A DNA stretch of 64,000 nt from Brachionus rotundiformis (taxonomy: Eukaryota; Rotifera; Eurotatoria; Ploima; Brachionidae), in NCBI GenBank assembly GCA_016802295.1, contig JAESIW010000065.1, forward strand, positions 930,001 to 994,000, in the 5' to 3' direction. The notes beneath the pieces were generated by a model that was not told the DNA's origin, ran no database searches, and saw nothing but the letters and a program-made list of their open reading frames with translations. This document shows positions 53,201 to 63,110 of the stretch, in pieces (within the stretch, counting starts at the first letter, position 1; every line of letters starts with the position of its first letter). The position numbers and the translations under genes are program-made.

Positions 53201-55155
53201 TTTTCCATAGGGTTTTAATTACTTAATTCCAAGTTTTCAATTTTTGATTACTACTTAACTAGACATGAGTTTAAATAAACATTTTGCTGCTAATGGAATC
53301 AACAAATAGGGCTATTTTTACAAATATTTAATATTTATATGATACATTTTTGACTATTATCAGACTCTATTATGTAAACAATGTACCAACATTTGAGTCA
53401 TTAGGTATTGTGTGTTAATTTAAGGGATTAATTTATAATCTCCTGAAATTTATAAATATTTAATTTATTATAGTGAAAGTGGTCTGCTATTTGGAATTGA
53501 ATAAGTTGGCGATCAAGCCATATGTACGTCAATGAGTAATCTTTTATTCAACCTAGTATTGAATATTCATGATCTTATTGAATCAATTGAGTAATGTTTT
53601 AACATTACTCAATAATATAAAAATTATTTTGAATAAATTTTGAATAAATTATTGAATCCTGCTGTGTGTAATTTGGTACTCAATATTAAAATGATAAAAA
53701 ATTACGTCATTCTTTGACTCTCTCAAATATATAATTAGGACTTATTTGCAAAATCAAATCTAATTATAAAAGATAAACACACTGCTCGAGAAACGTTTAG
53801 CCGGACCAATGGACACAAAATATTTAAAGCTATAATTAGCCAATTGAGTAATTATGTATACTTGAATGATTTTATTAAAAAACTCAAGGCAAATAAGTTC
53901 TATTTACTCGATTAATAAGAGTAAATAAATTAAAATAGATGACGTTTTAATTTGATTTATTGATTTGATTTTTTTCAATTGAGTGATTGATTCATTTGAA
54001 TTTAAAAAAATTGGCCCTGAATTAAATTCTGATGCATATTTTTTACAAGAATTAATTTTTCTCTGATAATATTAAATTTTAAATGAAAAATACTAATGTT
54101 ATTAACTTTTATTTATTTTGCCTTTCTCAATAATATCTAAAATAAATGATAGAAAACAAAAATTGAATTTTATAATTTCACGATAATAAATCATGATCTT
54201 TGATAATCAACATTCTTTTTGTATGATTTTTAATCATTAATTTAAAAATGAATAACAATTTTTAAAAAAATTAAAGAAAATAATCAAAAAAAAGTTTTAG
54301 TTAAATAATTTAATAAATTTATTCTGTAAATAACATTTACTATAATTTGTTATTATTTTGAATAAAAATGGCTTTTAAGCTTGATTTATTTTTTTTAATC
54401 ATTTCCAATTTTTTCTGTCTTTTTTTCACATGTAACATGGTAATTTTACATGAACCGACCATCACGGGAGTGGTTCCAAATTATTCTACTAAGTAAATAA
54501 ATATAAAACTTTACAGATGCATATATTTTTTATTACAATGAAATTTTAATTTCATTAATTCGACTGCTTTTGATGCAAAGAGATAAATTCATTTTGATGA
54601 TATTATCATATAATACTTAGTTAAACAAAATTATATATTTTAATTTTTGTTAAATTTTTAGCCTATGAGACAGACTTATAATAAATATAATTATTTTATT
54701 ATTAGTAGGATCCAGTTAATAATTAACCGACTCCTAAATTAAAATTGATTAAAATGTTTTATTCAAAATATAGCTTAAAACTGTTAATTCGGAATTAATT
54801 TCTATTTTAATTATTTAATAAAAAGATTAATTGATTTCTATAATAGAAGCCAAATCAGCTTAAGTCCTTGATCCGAACTGATAAGAGTTCCAAAATAGTA
54901 TATTAGATGATAAGTGAGTTAAAATAGTTAGTTGCCCGAAGTAATTTAGGTATTTGGAAGAACGTGGACTTGAGTCATAAATGGGAGGTGCTTAATTAAA
55001 CCTTAATAAAATAATTTAAGTGGACAAAAACAAATTTTTCTTAATTAGACTGATTGGACAGAATATTTTAAGCTGACAATGTTAACGACATTTCTGCATC
55101 CAATATAAATACACGTAAACATTCTAAAATCCCTCGTGAAAAATTATTTTTAAAA
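50232..55155. other. Large non-coding stretch upstream of the bHLH gene
   Basis: About 4.9 kb with no convincing ORF, RNA gene or transposon core. A near-perfect 28-bp palindrome is at 53586-53613. Slightly less AT-rich patches near 52840-53170 contain short open stretches but nothing recognisable. The size and position fit a cis-regulatory landscape for the proneural gene at the right (inference). Confidence 0.5.
53586..53613. repeat. 28-bp palindrome
   Basis: Two 13-bp arms (ATTGAGTAATGTT and its reverse complement) are separated by two T residues, so the strand can form a near-loopless hairpin or cruciform. The core TTGAGTAAT recurs in degenerate form several times between 53520 and 53860. 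Confidence 0.8.
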
Positions 55156-55680
55156 ATGTTGAACCAACAATCTGAACAATACTTTTTTCCGAACAACTTC
55201 GGCTATGTGCCATTTGAGGAAGTGCCGCGAAATCGCGGTGGACGAAAACAGGTCAAAGCTGGTACCACCAAAAGGAATGCAAGGGAAAGAAACAGAGTCA
55301 AATATATTAACAATTGTTTTGAGATTTTGCGTGAGCATATCCCTTACGAGCTTTTTGTCGATGAAAATAAACCAAACGTAAACCAACGAAAGCTAAGCAA
55401 AGTCGAAACTCTAAAATACGCTTCTATGTATATCAAGCAGTTGACCGAATTGCTGGAGCAAACAAGCATTCAGAATTACCAAGAAGCATTAAATGAAGAT
55501 GGTACCATCAAAAGAGCCAAAACGGAAGCTAATCCTTACGAGTATCAGTATTTTAATACCATTGGAAACAACCAAGATCTCTGTTACAATCAACTATCTT
55601 CTAGGATTTCGTCAATAGGCTCTAATGAATACATGTACAGCCCTACAAGCTCTTCTTCTTCTAATTACTCTTTTTATTAA
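55156..55680 (+). CDS. ASCL: Achaete-scute family bHLH factor
   Basis: Single exon, 174 residues. Residues 38-102 form a bHLH domain: basic region TKRNARERNRVKYINN, helix 1 CFEILREHIP, loop with extra residues (YELFVDENKPNVNQ), and helix 2 RKLSKVETLKYASMYIKQLTELL. The NARERNRVK basic region and RKLSKVETL helix 2 are diagnostic of the achaete-scute/ASCL class of proneural regulators, which bind E-boxes as heterodimers with E-proteins (Daughterless/TCF). The loop is longer than in vertebrate ASCL1. The C-terminus ends in an SSSSSNYSFY tail, similar in character to the Ser/Tyr-rich end of scute proteins. It stands alone between two non-coding stretches, with AATAAATA about 60 bp after the stop. 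Confidence 0.93.
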   Translation: MLNQQSEQYFFPNNFGYVPFEEVPRNRGGRKQVKAGTTKRNARERNRVKYINNCFEILREHIPYELFVDENKPNVNQRKLSKVETLKYASMYIKQLTELLEQTSIQNYQEALNEDGTIKRAKTEANPYEYQYFNTIGNNQDLCYNQLSSRISSIGSNEYMYSPTSSSSSNYSFY

Positions 55681-57889
55681 ATCAAAAAGTGTTTTATTGT
55701 TGTAAAGAAAATGTATATATTGTAATATTTAATTATTTTAATAAATATAGTTTTTTAAATAAAATTTAAAAATTAAATTTAAACTTTAACTTAATTCCAA
55801 TTTAAATTTATTGAAAAGTCACAAAGACCATTTGGTTTGAGAAAAGACTGGCCATACGAAAGATTGACTTGTCGTTCTTCCCAAACCTAAATCAAAGTTA
55901 AATTTAAACTAGATTTTTTTTTAGTTCTAATAAATATACAATTGAGAAGAAAATATAATGGTTCGTCCCAATGGCCAAACTTTTATTTAAGCCCTCTAAT
56001 TTTAAAATTTTTTTTTGTATTTACAAAAAGATTTAATTTTCAGATTATAGCAAGATACAAAAGTTTCTAAAAATCAAAAATTAAAATATAAAACGATTTT
56101 TTTTTCAAATTAGAGAGTTCAGTCTGTGATTTTTTCCTCAATTGTTTATTTAATAAATAATAGATACAAATGTTATTAGATTTATCAGTTTTACAGAAAA
56201 ATTTTAATTATTATCTTCTAATAAATATTTCACTTAAATTAAATTAATCAAAAATATGAATTATATATATTTTAAATTTGAATTTAAAAGGAAATATTAT
56301 AATATTTGGAAAAAGTCGAAAGTGTCGGCCATTTCAAAAAATGCCATTTTCCTGATTTAATTAATTTCAGGTTATTTTTTATTTTTTTATCTCTTCTGCG
56401 AAATAAATTGGTCAAATTTGTTTTTGGTTCATTTGATCTCCCTATATTTTTTTTTTATGTCATTTAACTCATTTATTAAATAAATTTCAAATAAACAAAT
56501 AATCAAACGTATCATTTAAAAGCTTATCTGAGATAATTCTTGGTCACAGTTTCCATCATAAATGAATAATAAATGAATAAACTAACTTGAATTAAAATTT
56601 TATTGTAATTAAAATGTATGTAAGGTGTAGAATTAAAATCTCATTAAGGTTCCGTAATCAATCAAAGTTAAATTCCTGGTACAAAAATTAAATTCAAATT
56701 ATTTGAATTCTAGTTGACTGAAATAAAAGACTTCCGAATTAAATAAAATAGAAATTTGTTTAACAAACCGTGCTCATAACTTGTTCTTATATTAATTGTT
56801 TTTCTTAACACTTTATTCGAAATTCTTTTCGAAATATTGTTTATTTTAAATATTTAATTTGGTTTAAATCGCACCGAATTTAGTAAAGACCAAAAGAGAT
56901 AAAATTGTCTGTTTTAATTGAGTCTGAGTACATATTTTTTCAATTAGACTATTTCTTTGAGTTTTAATTTTCAATCGCGTGTCTCCTATGTGGCTATGTC
57001 GTGATTTATTAAATTAGATAACCATCTAGCACCAATTAATTAACTTAAGTATTATAATAAGAAATAAAATTTCATGATTTTAATTTATTAATTAAAGTCT
57101 AAGACAATTTATTTAGAAATGACCTATAAGTGATTGAATGAGCTATTTTGATTCAAATATTGCACATTAAATTGGAAAATACAAAATATTTTTAAATAAA
57201 TAAACAGATGTAGTCTAGTAAAATTAAAATTAAGCTTTTTCGACATCCTGTGAACTTATTTAGAGATAAATTTTGACTACTTAAGCTGTGCACTTAAGAA
57301 ACTTACACTACTAATTATTTTTCATTTCACTAATAATTTTTTTCAAGTGATTAATTGACTCATTTAATATAAAATATGCTGTTCCTAATTTAAATAAATT
57401 TTACTGATTTAATCATCGACTTTGATTTTTAATCAAAAAAGTTTATTCTCAAGTCTGAAAAAAATTAAAATTAAGTAAATAAATATTATTGATATGATTA
57501 AAATAAAATAAAAAATATATCCAATAGAGAAGCAAAAGTTTTTATTTGGATTGGAATTTTATAGCCACAAATAATTAATGACAAATTTTAACTCATGAAT
57601 GAAGAATGCTCAATAAGTAAAATAAAAAAATGCCACAACCATGCTTTACCTACCGTTGATAGCTTATCATTTACTTTATCCAAATATTTAATCCAAAACA
57701 GTGAATGATTGCAAAAATTATGAGGAAATAATAGTTAGTTGTCGGTTTTTTTAAGTTATAAGATAAACCAAAATCTAAATTTTCTAAATTTCTCTAAACT
57801 AGTTTAGTGCATTCAATGTACCAATTTCTGTAGGAAACGTAAATCTAAAATGCCTTAACAGATTTGCAGATGTAGGGTAGATTAGCAAA
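55681..57889. other. AT-rich non-coding stretch downstream of bHLH
   Basis: About 2.2 kb, including the bHLH 3' UTR (poly(A) signal near 55740). No ORF or RNA gene that I can support. Confidence 0.5.
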
Positions 57890-58390
57890 AATGATGGTTC
57901 CATGAATACATTCAAAACAAATTGACAAGGCCAGAACTGCATTCTTCAAATTAATAAAAATGCTGAAATGAGGACTAAATTGTATCTTTATAGCAGTCTT
58001 GTTAAATTTGTATAGTTACATGGATCTGAATGCTGAATAATTACTTACAGCGATCTTCAAAAAATATTCCATAACGATTGCCTGGGAAAATTTTTGCCAA
58101 TCTTCCATCCATAAGTCATTACAAATGAGCAGACAAAATATTAAGGACCGAAACAATATGCAACATTATAGACAGAAGACGAGTTATGTGCCTTGGTCTT
58201 TTATTGAGAATGTTAAAAAACAGAATTTCTAGAATTGTATTATTCTGAAAACCTCTAGGAAAGAGAAGTACCGCAAGAGCAAAGATGATCTGGAGGAGAA
58301 CAGTTGAAAGAAATGATACTCACATGGGAACAGGCAAAAATGTGTGAACGCCTTATGTTACACTGAGAGTAGAAGATAGAAAAGCTAAAA
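57890..58390 (+). mobile_element. RTE-type LINE relic, C-terminal part
   Basis: Plus-strand reading in shifted frames gives IDKARTAFFKL, then TKLYLYSSLVKFV, HGSECWIITYSDLQKIFHND, CLGKFLPIF, GKRSTARAKMIWRRTVERND and HMGTGKNV. This is the order seen after the RT domain in RTE-clade LINE proteins (KAR.AF.KL ... LLYGSECW ... GKRSRGRPKTTWRRTVE). Many stops and frameshifts; no intact ORF. Confidence 0.8.
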
Positions 58391-58559
58391 ATTAGAACCA
58401 TATCTCTTGCTGTAGAACAAATTAAAAAATATCAATAATTTAGATAATCATACTTTTTAGAAAATATGACTTGAATGCTTTTCAGCATAGATTTTTGGAA
58501 AGAATGTTTATATTCTCTTTTATGACACTATTCTATCATAACTCGCCATAATTTGAAAT

Positions 58560-59160
58560 TGACAAAACTGGCTCAAGAAATTTAGACTTAAGAAATAGCA
58601 GAAACTACACCATAGTGTGTACAGAAGTTAGTTAGACAAGGATGTGCACTCTCTCCAACACTTTTCCTAATTGTGATCGATTATCTCATGAGGAAAACTA
58701 CCTCAATCCCAATGGGGTATAAAGTGGGAATTAACAACAAAGCTTGAAGGACCAAAACAAAAATCATATGCACTAAACAGACTTGTTTTTAAGTCACGTG
58801 TTCAAGTCTAACTCTCAAAATTTTGAGTCAAAGTCATGGCTTGAATTTTTTTCTGAAAGTCAAGTAAATTACCTATACTTTGCAAATAAATGATCAAATT
58901 ATTTATTTAGATAATCATTAATAATCTAAGTCTTTAACATTCAAATATTTATGAATTACGAAAACATTGAGTGTGTAAGTGAATTACTATATAATACTTA
59001 GGAAGTATCATAAGTGAATCGATGAGAACGCATAAAGACATCAAGAATATAATTAGATTATTAGACTTGCTAAAAGAAAAGGAGCATTTGCCAGAATTTA
59101 ACCAGTTTAAAAATCAAAATGCTACGGCAAGAAAATAAAAAACCAAGGTATACTACAGAG
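58560..59160 (+). mobile_element. RTE-type LINE relic, RT part
   Basis: From 58631 the plus strand reads VRQGCALSPTLFLIVIDYLM, then RKTTSIPMGYKVGINNK, the RT block of RTE-clade LINEs. Near 58990-59130 it reads YLGSIISESMRTHKDIKN, with KEKEHLPEFNQFKNQNA in a shifted frame. The YADD-containing part between them is not recognisable. It lies 3' of a fragment that should come after it, so either two truncated copies are joined or one copy was rearranged. Confidence 0.78.
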
Positions 59161-59264
59161 AAGTATAAACTACTTAAATTAGTAACTCATATAAATAAGT
59201 GTATAAATAGGATATGATTTTTATAAAAAGTTAACTTGATTTTAAAAATTAAAAATTTTTAGTT

Positions 59265-59655
59265 ACCATAACTCTGCCGATCCGCAGGTCCGAAGCCTTG
59301 ATGTCAGGCATTCGTCTTATGTGCATGGGGTCTTTCACTTAGTCTGCAGAAGAGCTGTATGGCAGGTACAAAGGCCTACGGGTCTTTGTACGAAAGGAGC
59401 GAGAATCTGCTCTACAGCTGACCCTCTTCAGGTAGATGTAACTTTGGAAGCCTTAAGTTAAGACTTTATCTCGAGTGAGGGAGAAGTCGCTTGGTTTGTG
59501 ATTCCAAGCTAGTCTAAATAGTTGCCAAGTTCGTAGCCATTAAGTGCTCGGATGAGGGACGCTGTTTATGATGAACGTCCCACTGGCTGGAAAGACGCCG
59601 TCATAACTCTGCCAAAGCCGGTCCCAAGCCCGGTTGTAAAAAGAGGAGGATGACA
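59265..59655. repeat. GC-rich repeat segment, possible LINE 5' region
   Basis: A sharply bounded GC-richer island in AT-rich DNA. CATAACTCTGCC occurs at both ends (59267-59278 and 59602-59613), each followed by a diverged CCGGTCCCAAGCC-like block. The second copy, GCCGGTCCCAAGCCCGG plus a GAGGAGGATG tail, resembles sequences I associate with non-LTR (RTE-like) element ends. There is no ORF. The link to the neighbouring RTE relics is inference. Confidence 0.5.
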
Positions 59656-60072
59656 TAAAAATGATAAATGACAAATTAATTCATCAATAAATTTTCTTTT
59701 AAAAATAATAAATAATAATTACACAAAAAGTTTATTTTCTTAAAGAAATTTAACTTGAATCACTATTTCTAGTAATTAAAAAATATTTTTTAAAATCTTA
59801 TTGGTTTTTGAATAGGTCCGAATTTATAAAAATCTTTTTTTTTAAATCACTCTATATTAATAAAAATTTTATTAATATTATTTTTCGAAATTAAATCTTT
59901 TACTCTTTTCAATATTCAGTTTGGTATTTTATTAAGGAGCTTTGAGAAGAATCTCTATTTTTTTGTAATTTGTTGAAACAATTTGGTAATTAATCAAAAC
60001 TCTGATCAAGATTTGATAAAAAATTGCAAAATGTATCTATTTAAATATCATTTAGATGTTAGATAATTACAA

Positions 60073-60181
60073 GACAGTATGGCCGAGTGGTCTAAGGCGC
60101 CAGACTCAAGTTTGAAACATAACTTACAATGTGTGTTCTGGTCAGTGTATACTGGCGTGGGTTCAAATCCCACTGCTGTCA
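60073..60181 (+). tRNA. tRNA-Leu (anticodon CAA) with intron
   Basis: Class II tRNA. The acceptor stem GACAGTA pairs with TGCTGTC, the D arm contains GGCCGAGTGGTCTAAGGC, the anticodon stem is CCAGA/TCTGG with loop CTCAAG + T (anticodon CAA), the variable arm is long, and the T arm contains GGGTTCAAATCCC. A 25-nt intron (60111-60135) interrupts the anticodon loop after position 37, the canonical site, and tRNA-Leu(CAA) commonly carries an intron in eukaryotes. A T-run immediately downstream serves as the polymerase III terminator. Confidence 0.95.
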
Positions 60182-60531
60182 AATTTTTTTCACATATTTT
60201 TAACATAAATTTTTAGTTTAAAATTAATATTAGATAATTTTTAAATCATATAAACTTTAACCTTTTAAAACTCAACTAATCAAAATAAATTCCAGTAAAC
60301 TTTACAGTTTTTTAATTATTTCTGTTAATTACTGACTTTAAAACTTCCAGGAATAACCAAATTGATCTTTTACCAAAAAGTTAGCTAATGAATTAAATTT
60401 TAATTATGAATAAATTTTTTATAAAAATTTTAATATATTCAAAATTTTGATTTAAATAAGACAACATTTTGGTCATCATATACACTGTATAAATAAAAGA
60501 TAATATTTTAAAAATTTTAATATCGCTAATA
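60182..60531. other. Spacer before coiled-coil gene
   Basis: AT-rich, holding the tRNA terminator and presumably the promoter of the next gene. Nothing else seen. Confidence 0.5.
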
Positions 60532-62124
60532 ATGCTAAAAAAATCGGCTAAGAAAAATTCGGAACCACATGAAACAAAGCGATTAAAAAAGTCAGCCAAA
60601 ACAGACTCGGAATCCTCTGAATCGAGCTCAAGTGAAGATGACGACGGATCCGATTCTTCGAGCTCAAATTCGTCTTCGTCAAGTGAGTCTTCGTTTTCAC
60701 CAGAAGCCCAAAAATCCAGGGAAACCAAAAGCTCAACGGAATCAAAAATTAAAAAATGCAATCGGATTATTCAGGACTTGACTTCTGAACTGGAAAATGC
60801 ACAGCGTAAGTATGGCAAAATAGAGCGCGCCTTGCAAAAATCCAATCTTAATGACGACAAGTCGAAAAAAATCAAAAGATACAAAGCAAAATATAAAGCT
60901 AAAATTGACAAGATTAAAAAACGTATTGAACATGTCAAGATCAAATTGGTCGAGCTTGGCAAAGAGAAATCCCATTCAAACATTCAAACAACATCATCTG
61001 TGGAAACCAAAAAGCCGACAACGATCATCAAAGTGCCTTATCCAGTCTTGAATGACAAACGAGACATGAAAATTATTTTGAGTACATTGGAAAAAAAAAT
61101 GAAAGAGCTGAGCCAAAAAAAAGATCAAAATAACAGAAATCTTGCACAAATGGACAAAAACTCGCCAAATTACTCTAAATTGCAACAATTGGACCAAGCA
61201 ATGGAGAACCAACGTGAAAAGCTGTCCAAACAAATCGAGTATCTTAAATTAAGTCTTAGTCTCGAGGGCATTAACAAAAAGCCGAATCAAGATCCATTGG
61301 CAAGACAAAAAGCTGCCAAGCTAACCACCAAAATAAATGATTTGTTCAATTTTATGAAAAATGAGAACAAAAATTACTTGATTCAACAACAAATGGGTGA
61401 AAGTGAAAACCGAACTGAGTCGCCAAACAACGGCCTAGCTGATATGGTGGAAACTAAGATAAATGGTCTACATGAACAACTAAATAAGGCTTTGATTGCT
61501 TATTTAGCACATACAGCTGCATCAGCTCACTATTCCGCGGCGGTAAGTGCAGCTAATTACAACTATTACTACCAGAATGTGCCTGATGACGCCAAAAATA
61601 ACTCGGTTAAAATTCCACTAAAGACAGAAATTGAAAATGCTTGCAGCAAATTTGGTCTCTTGAAAGAAAAAATATCTACTTTTTTAACTCTAAGCAAATT
61701 GACGGATGATGAAAAAAATGAAAAAAAGCCTAAATTAATAGCTGACTATTCGGACGAGAGTGATGATGATTCGGATGATAATGATGAGGTGCAGATTGAA
61801 GAAAAATCTGAAGAAGAGAGCGAGGATGAAGAAGATTTGGAAATATTTATGACATCAGACTTAAAATCAACTGATAATGAGCGTAATTATTTACTGCCAT
61901 CGTTGAAGGCCAGCTACTTTCCACTTAAGGCGTCAATGATTAATTACAATATTCAACCTGAAGAAAACACTGATCAAAATGAATTGATCGCTGTTGAACA
62001 ATCAAAGTTTGGATTAACGTTTTTGACCAACGCTAAAACCATGACCGACTCAGAGAATTTTCTGAAATCAAGCTTCAATAAAAACACCAATGTTAAATTG
62101 TCTCAAATTTTATATTCTAATTAA
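60532..62124 (+). CDS. Unknown acidic/basic coiled-coil protein
   Basis: Single exon, 530 residues, not recognised. Residues 1-20 are basic (KKSAKKNSEPHETKRLKKSA), 22-60 are an S/D/E-rich tract of casein-kinase-2-like sites, and 66-145 form a strongly charged coiled coil (IIQDLTSELENAQRKYGKIE). A second coiled coil lies at about 175-245 (LEKKMKELSQKKDQNNRN), and an alanine/tyrosine-rich patch at about 325-345 (AYLAHTAASAHYSAAVSAAN). A D/E/S acidic tract spans about 400-435. No catalytic motif, signal peptide or membrane segment is visible. The alternating basic, acidic and coiled-coil layout suggests a nuclear scaffold or chromatin/RNA-associated factor (weak inference). The start ATG is the first in frame. 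Confidence 0.75.
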   Translation: MLKKSAKKNSEPHETKRLKKSAKTDSESSESSSSEDDDGSDSSSSNSSSSSESSFSPEAQKSRETKSSTESKIKKCNRIIQDLTSELENAQRKYGKIERALQKSNLNDDKSKKIKRYKAKYKAKIDKIKKRIEHVKIKLVELGKEKSHSNIQTTSSVETKKPTTIIKVPYPVLNDKRDMKIILSTLEKKMKELSQKKDQNNRNLAQMDKNSPNYSKLQQLDQAMENQREKLSKQIEYLKLSLSLEGINKKPNQDPLARQKAAKLTTKINDLFNFMKNENKNYLIQQQMGESENRTESPNNGLADMVETKINGLHEQLNKALIAYLAHTAASAHYSAAVSAANYNYYYQNVPDDAKNNSVKIPLKTEIENACSKFGLLKEKISTFLTLSKLTDDEKNEKKPKLIADYSDESDDDSDDNDEVQIEEKSEEESEDEEDLEIFMTSDLKSTDNERNYLLPSLKASYFPLKASMINYNIQPEENTDQNELIAVEQSKFGLTFLTNAKTMTDSENFLKSSFNKNTNVKLSQILYSN

Positions 62125-63110
62125 TTGTGTTATCGTTTTATGTAAAAAGTGTCTATTTGATGAAACTTGAATAAAATTTAAAAGTCTTAAAAAATATTTG
62201 CCAAATTTGATCATTTTAAAAACATCTTAGAATAAAAAAACAATTTAACTTAATCCTTGAGGTCGAAATTTTTTAATAATTCTTTCCTGTTCAGTGAATA
62301 TTTTACACTTTCGCTAAACCAAAAAGAATCACCTTTTGATTTATGATTCAAGAATTATTCTTTGAAAAGAATACTGATATGTCTTGAGCTTGACCATATA
62401 TTTTACCCATATTATTTTGTCATCAATATTTTTACCTGTACTATTTTAATTTCTTTTCATTCTAAGTGCATTTCCAAGCCATCGTAGTCCATAGCTCTAT
62501 TATCTTGTGATAAATGACAGTTCAAGTTTAACTATCAAATTTCTTTCATTTAGTACCAATTTGAAAAAAAGGCTTATACACTAACAAATTTACTATCCGG
62601 TCCTAACTTGGTGAAAAAAAAATGATATTTCCTAACTGAGAATAATCTTAGAATATATTTTTAAAAATTAAGAAAAAAGAATCAAGAATAATGAAAAAGC
62701 AAATTGATTTAATAAATCAAAACTTAAATTATTCATTAAAAGTCGATCACAGAATTATATAATTACTTGAATACTTTTATAGGTTCAATTAATTAAGTCA
62801 GTTTTAATCTGAAATTTGAATCTGTTCGATTTTTAAATACAAAAAAATAAAAAAACAGGATTTGCTAAATTGTAACAAATAATAAAAAAATTATAGATTA
62901 CTTTTTCCATTTATTGAAAATTTAGAATTATTCTAGAAGATTTGTATTTTATTTATTTAAGTAAATAATTTTTAAGATTAATTGAGCGCATTGAGACAAA
63001 ATTTATGCATCTTAATGATAAATTTTTATAATTTAAAAGTTTATCTCTTAATGTATACTTTTTATTTTTAACTTTATTTAAATTTTATTCAAGTTTAAAT
63101 TAATCAAAAA
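62125..63110. other. AT-rich spacer
   Basis: About 1 kb with the 3' UTR of the coiled-coil gene (GAATAAAATT near 62170) and the presumed promoter of the WD40 gene. No other feature. Confidence 0.5.

Noticed and set aside
60393..60761. Minus-strand ORF with acidic/serine-rich peptide at the start of the coiled-coil gene
   Set aside because: Antisense reading of a Ser/Asp-rich coding tract and AT-rich leader.
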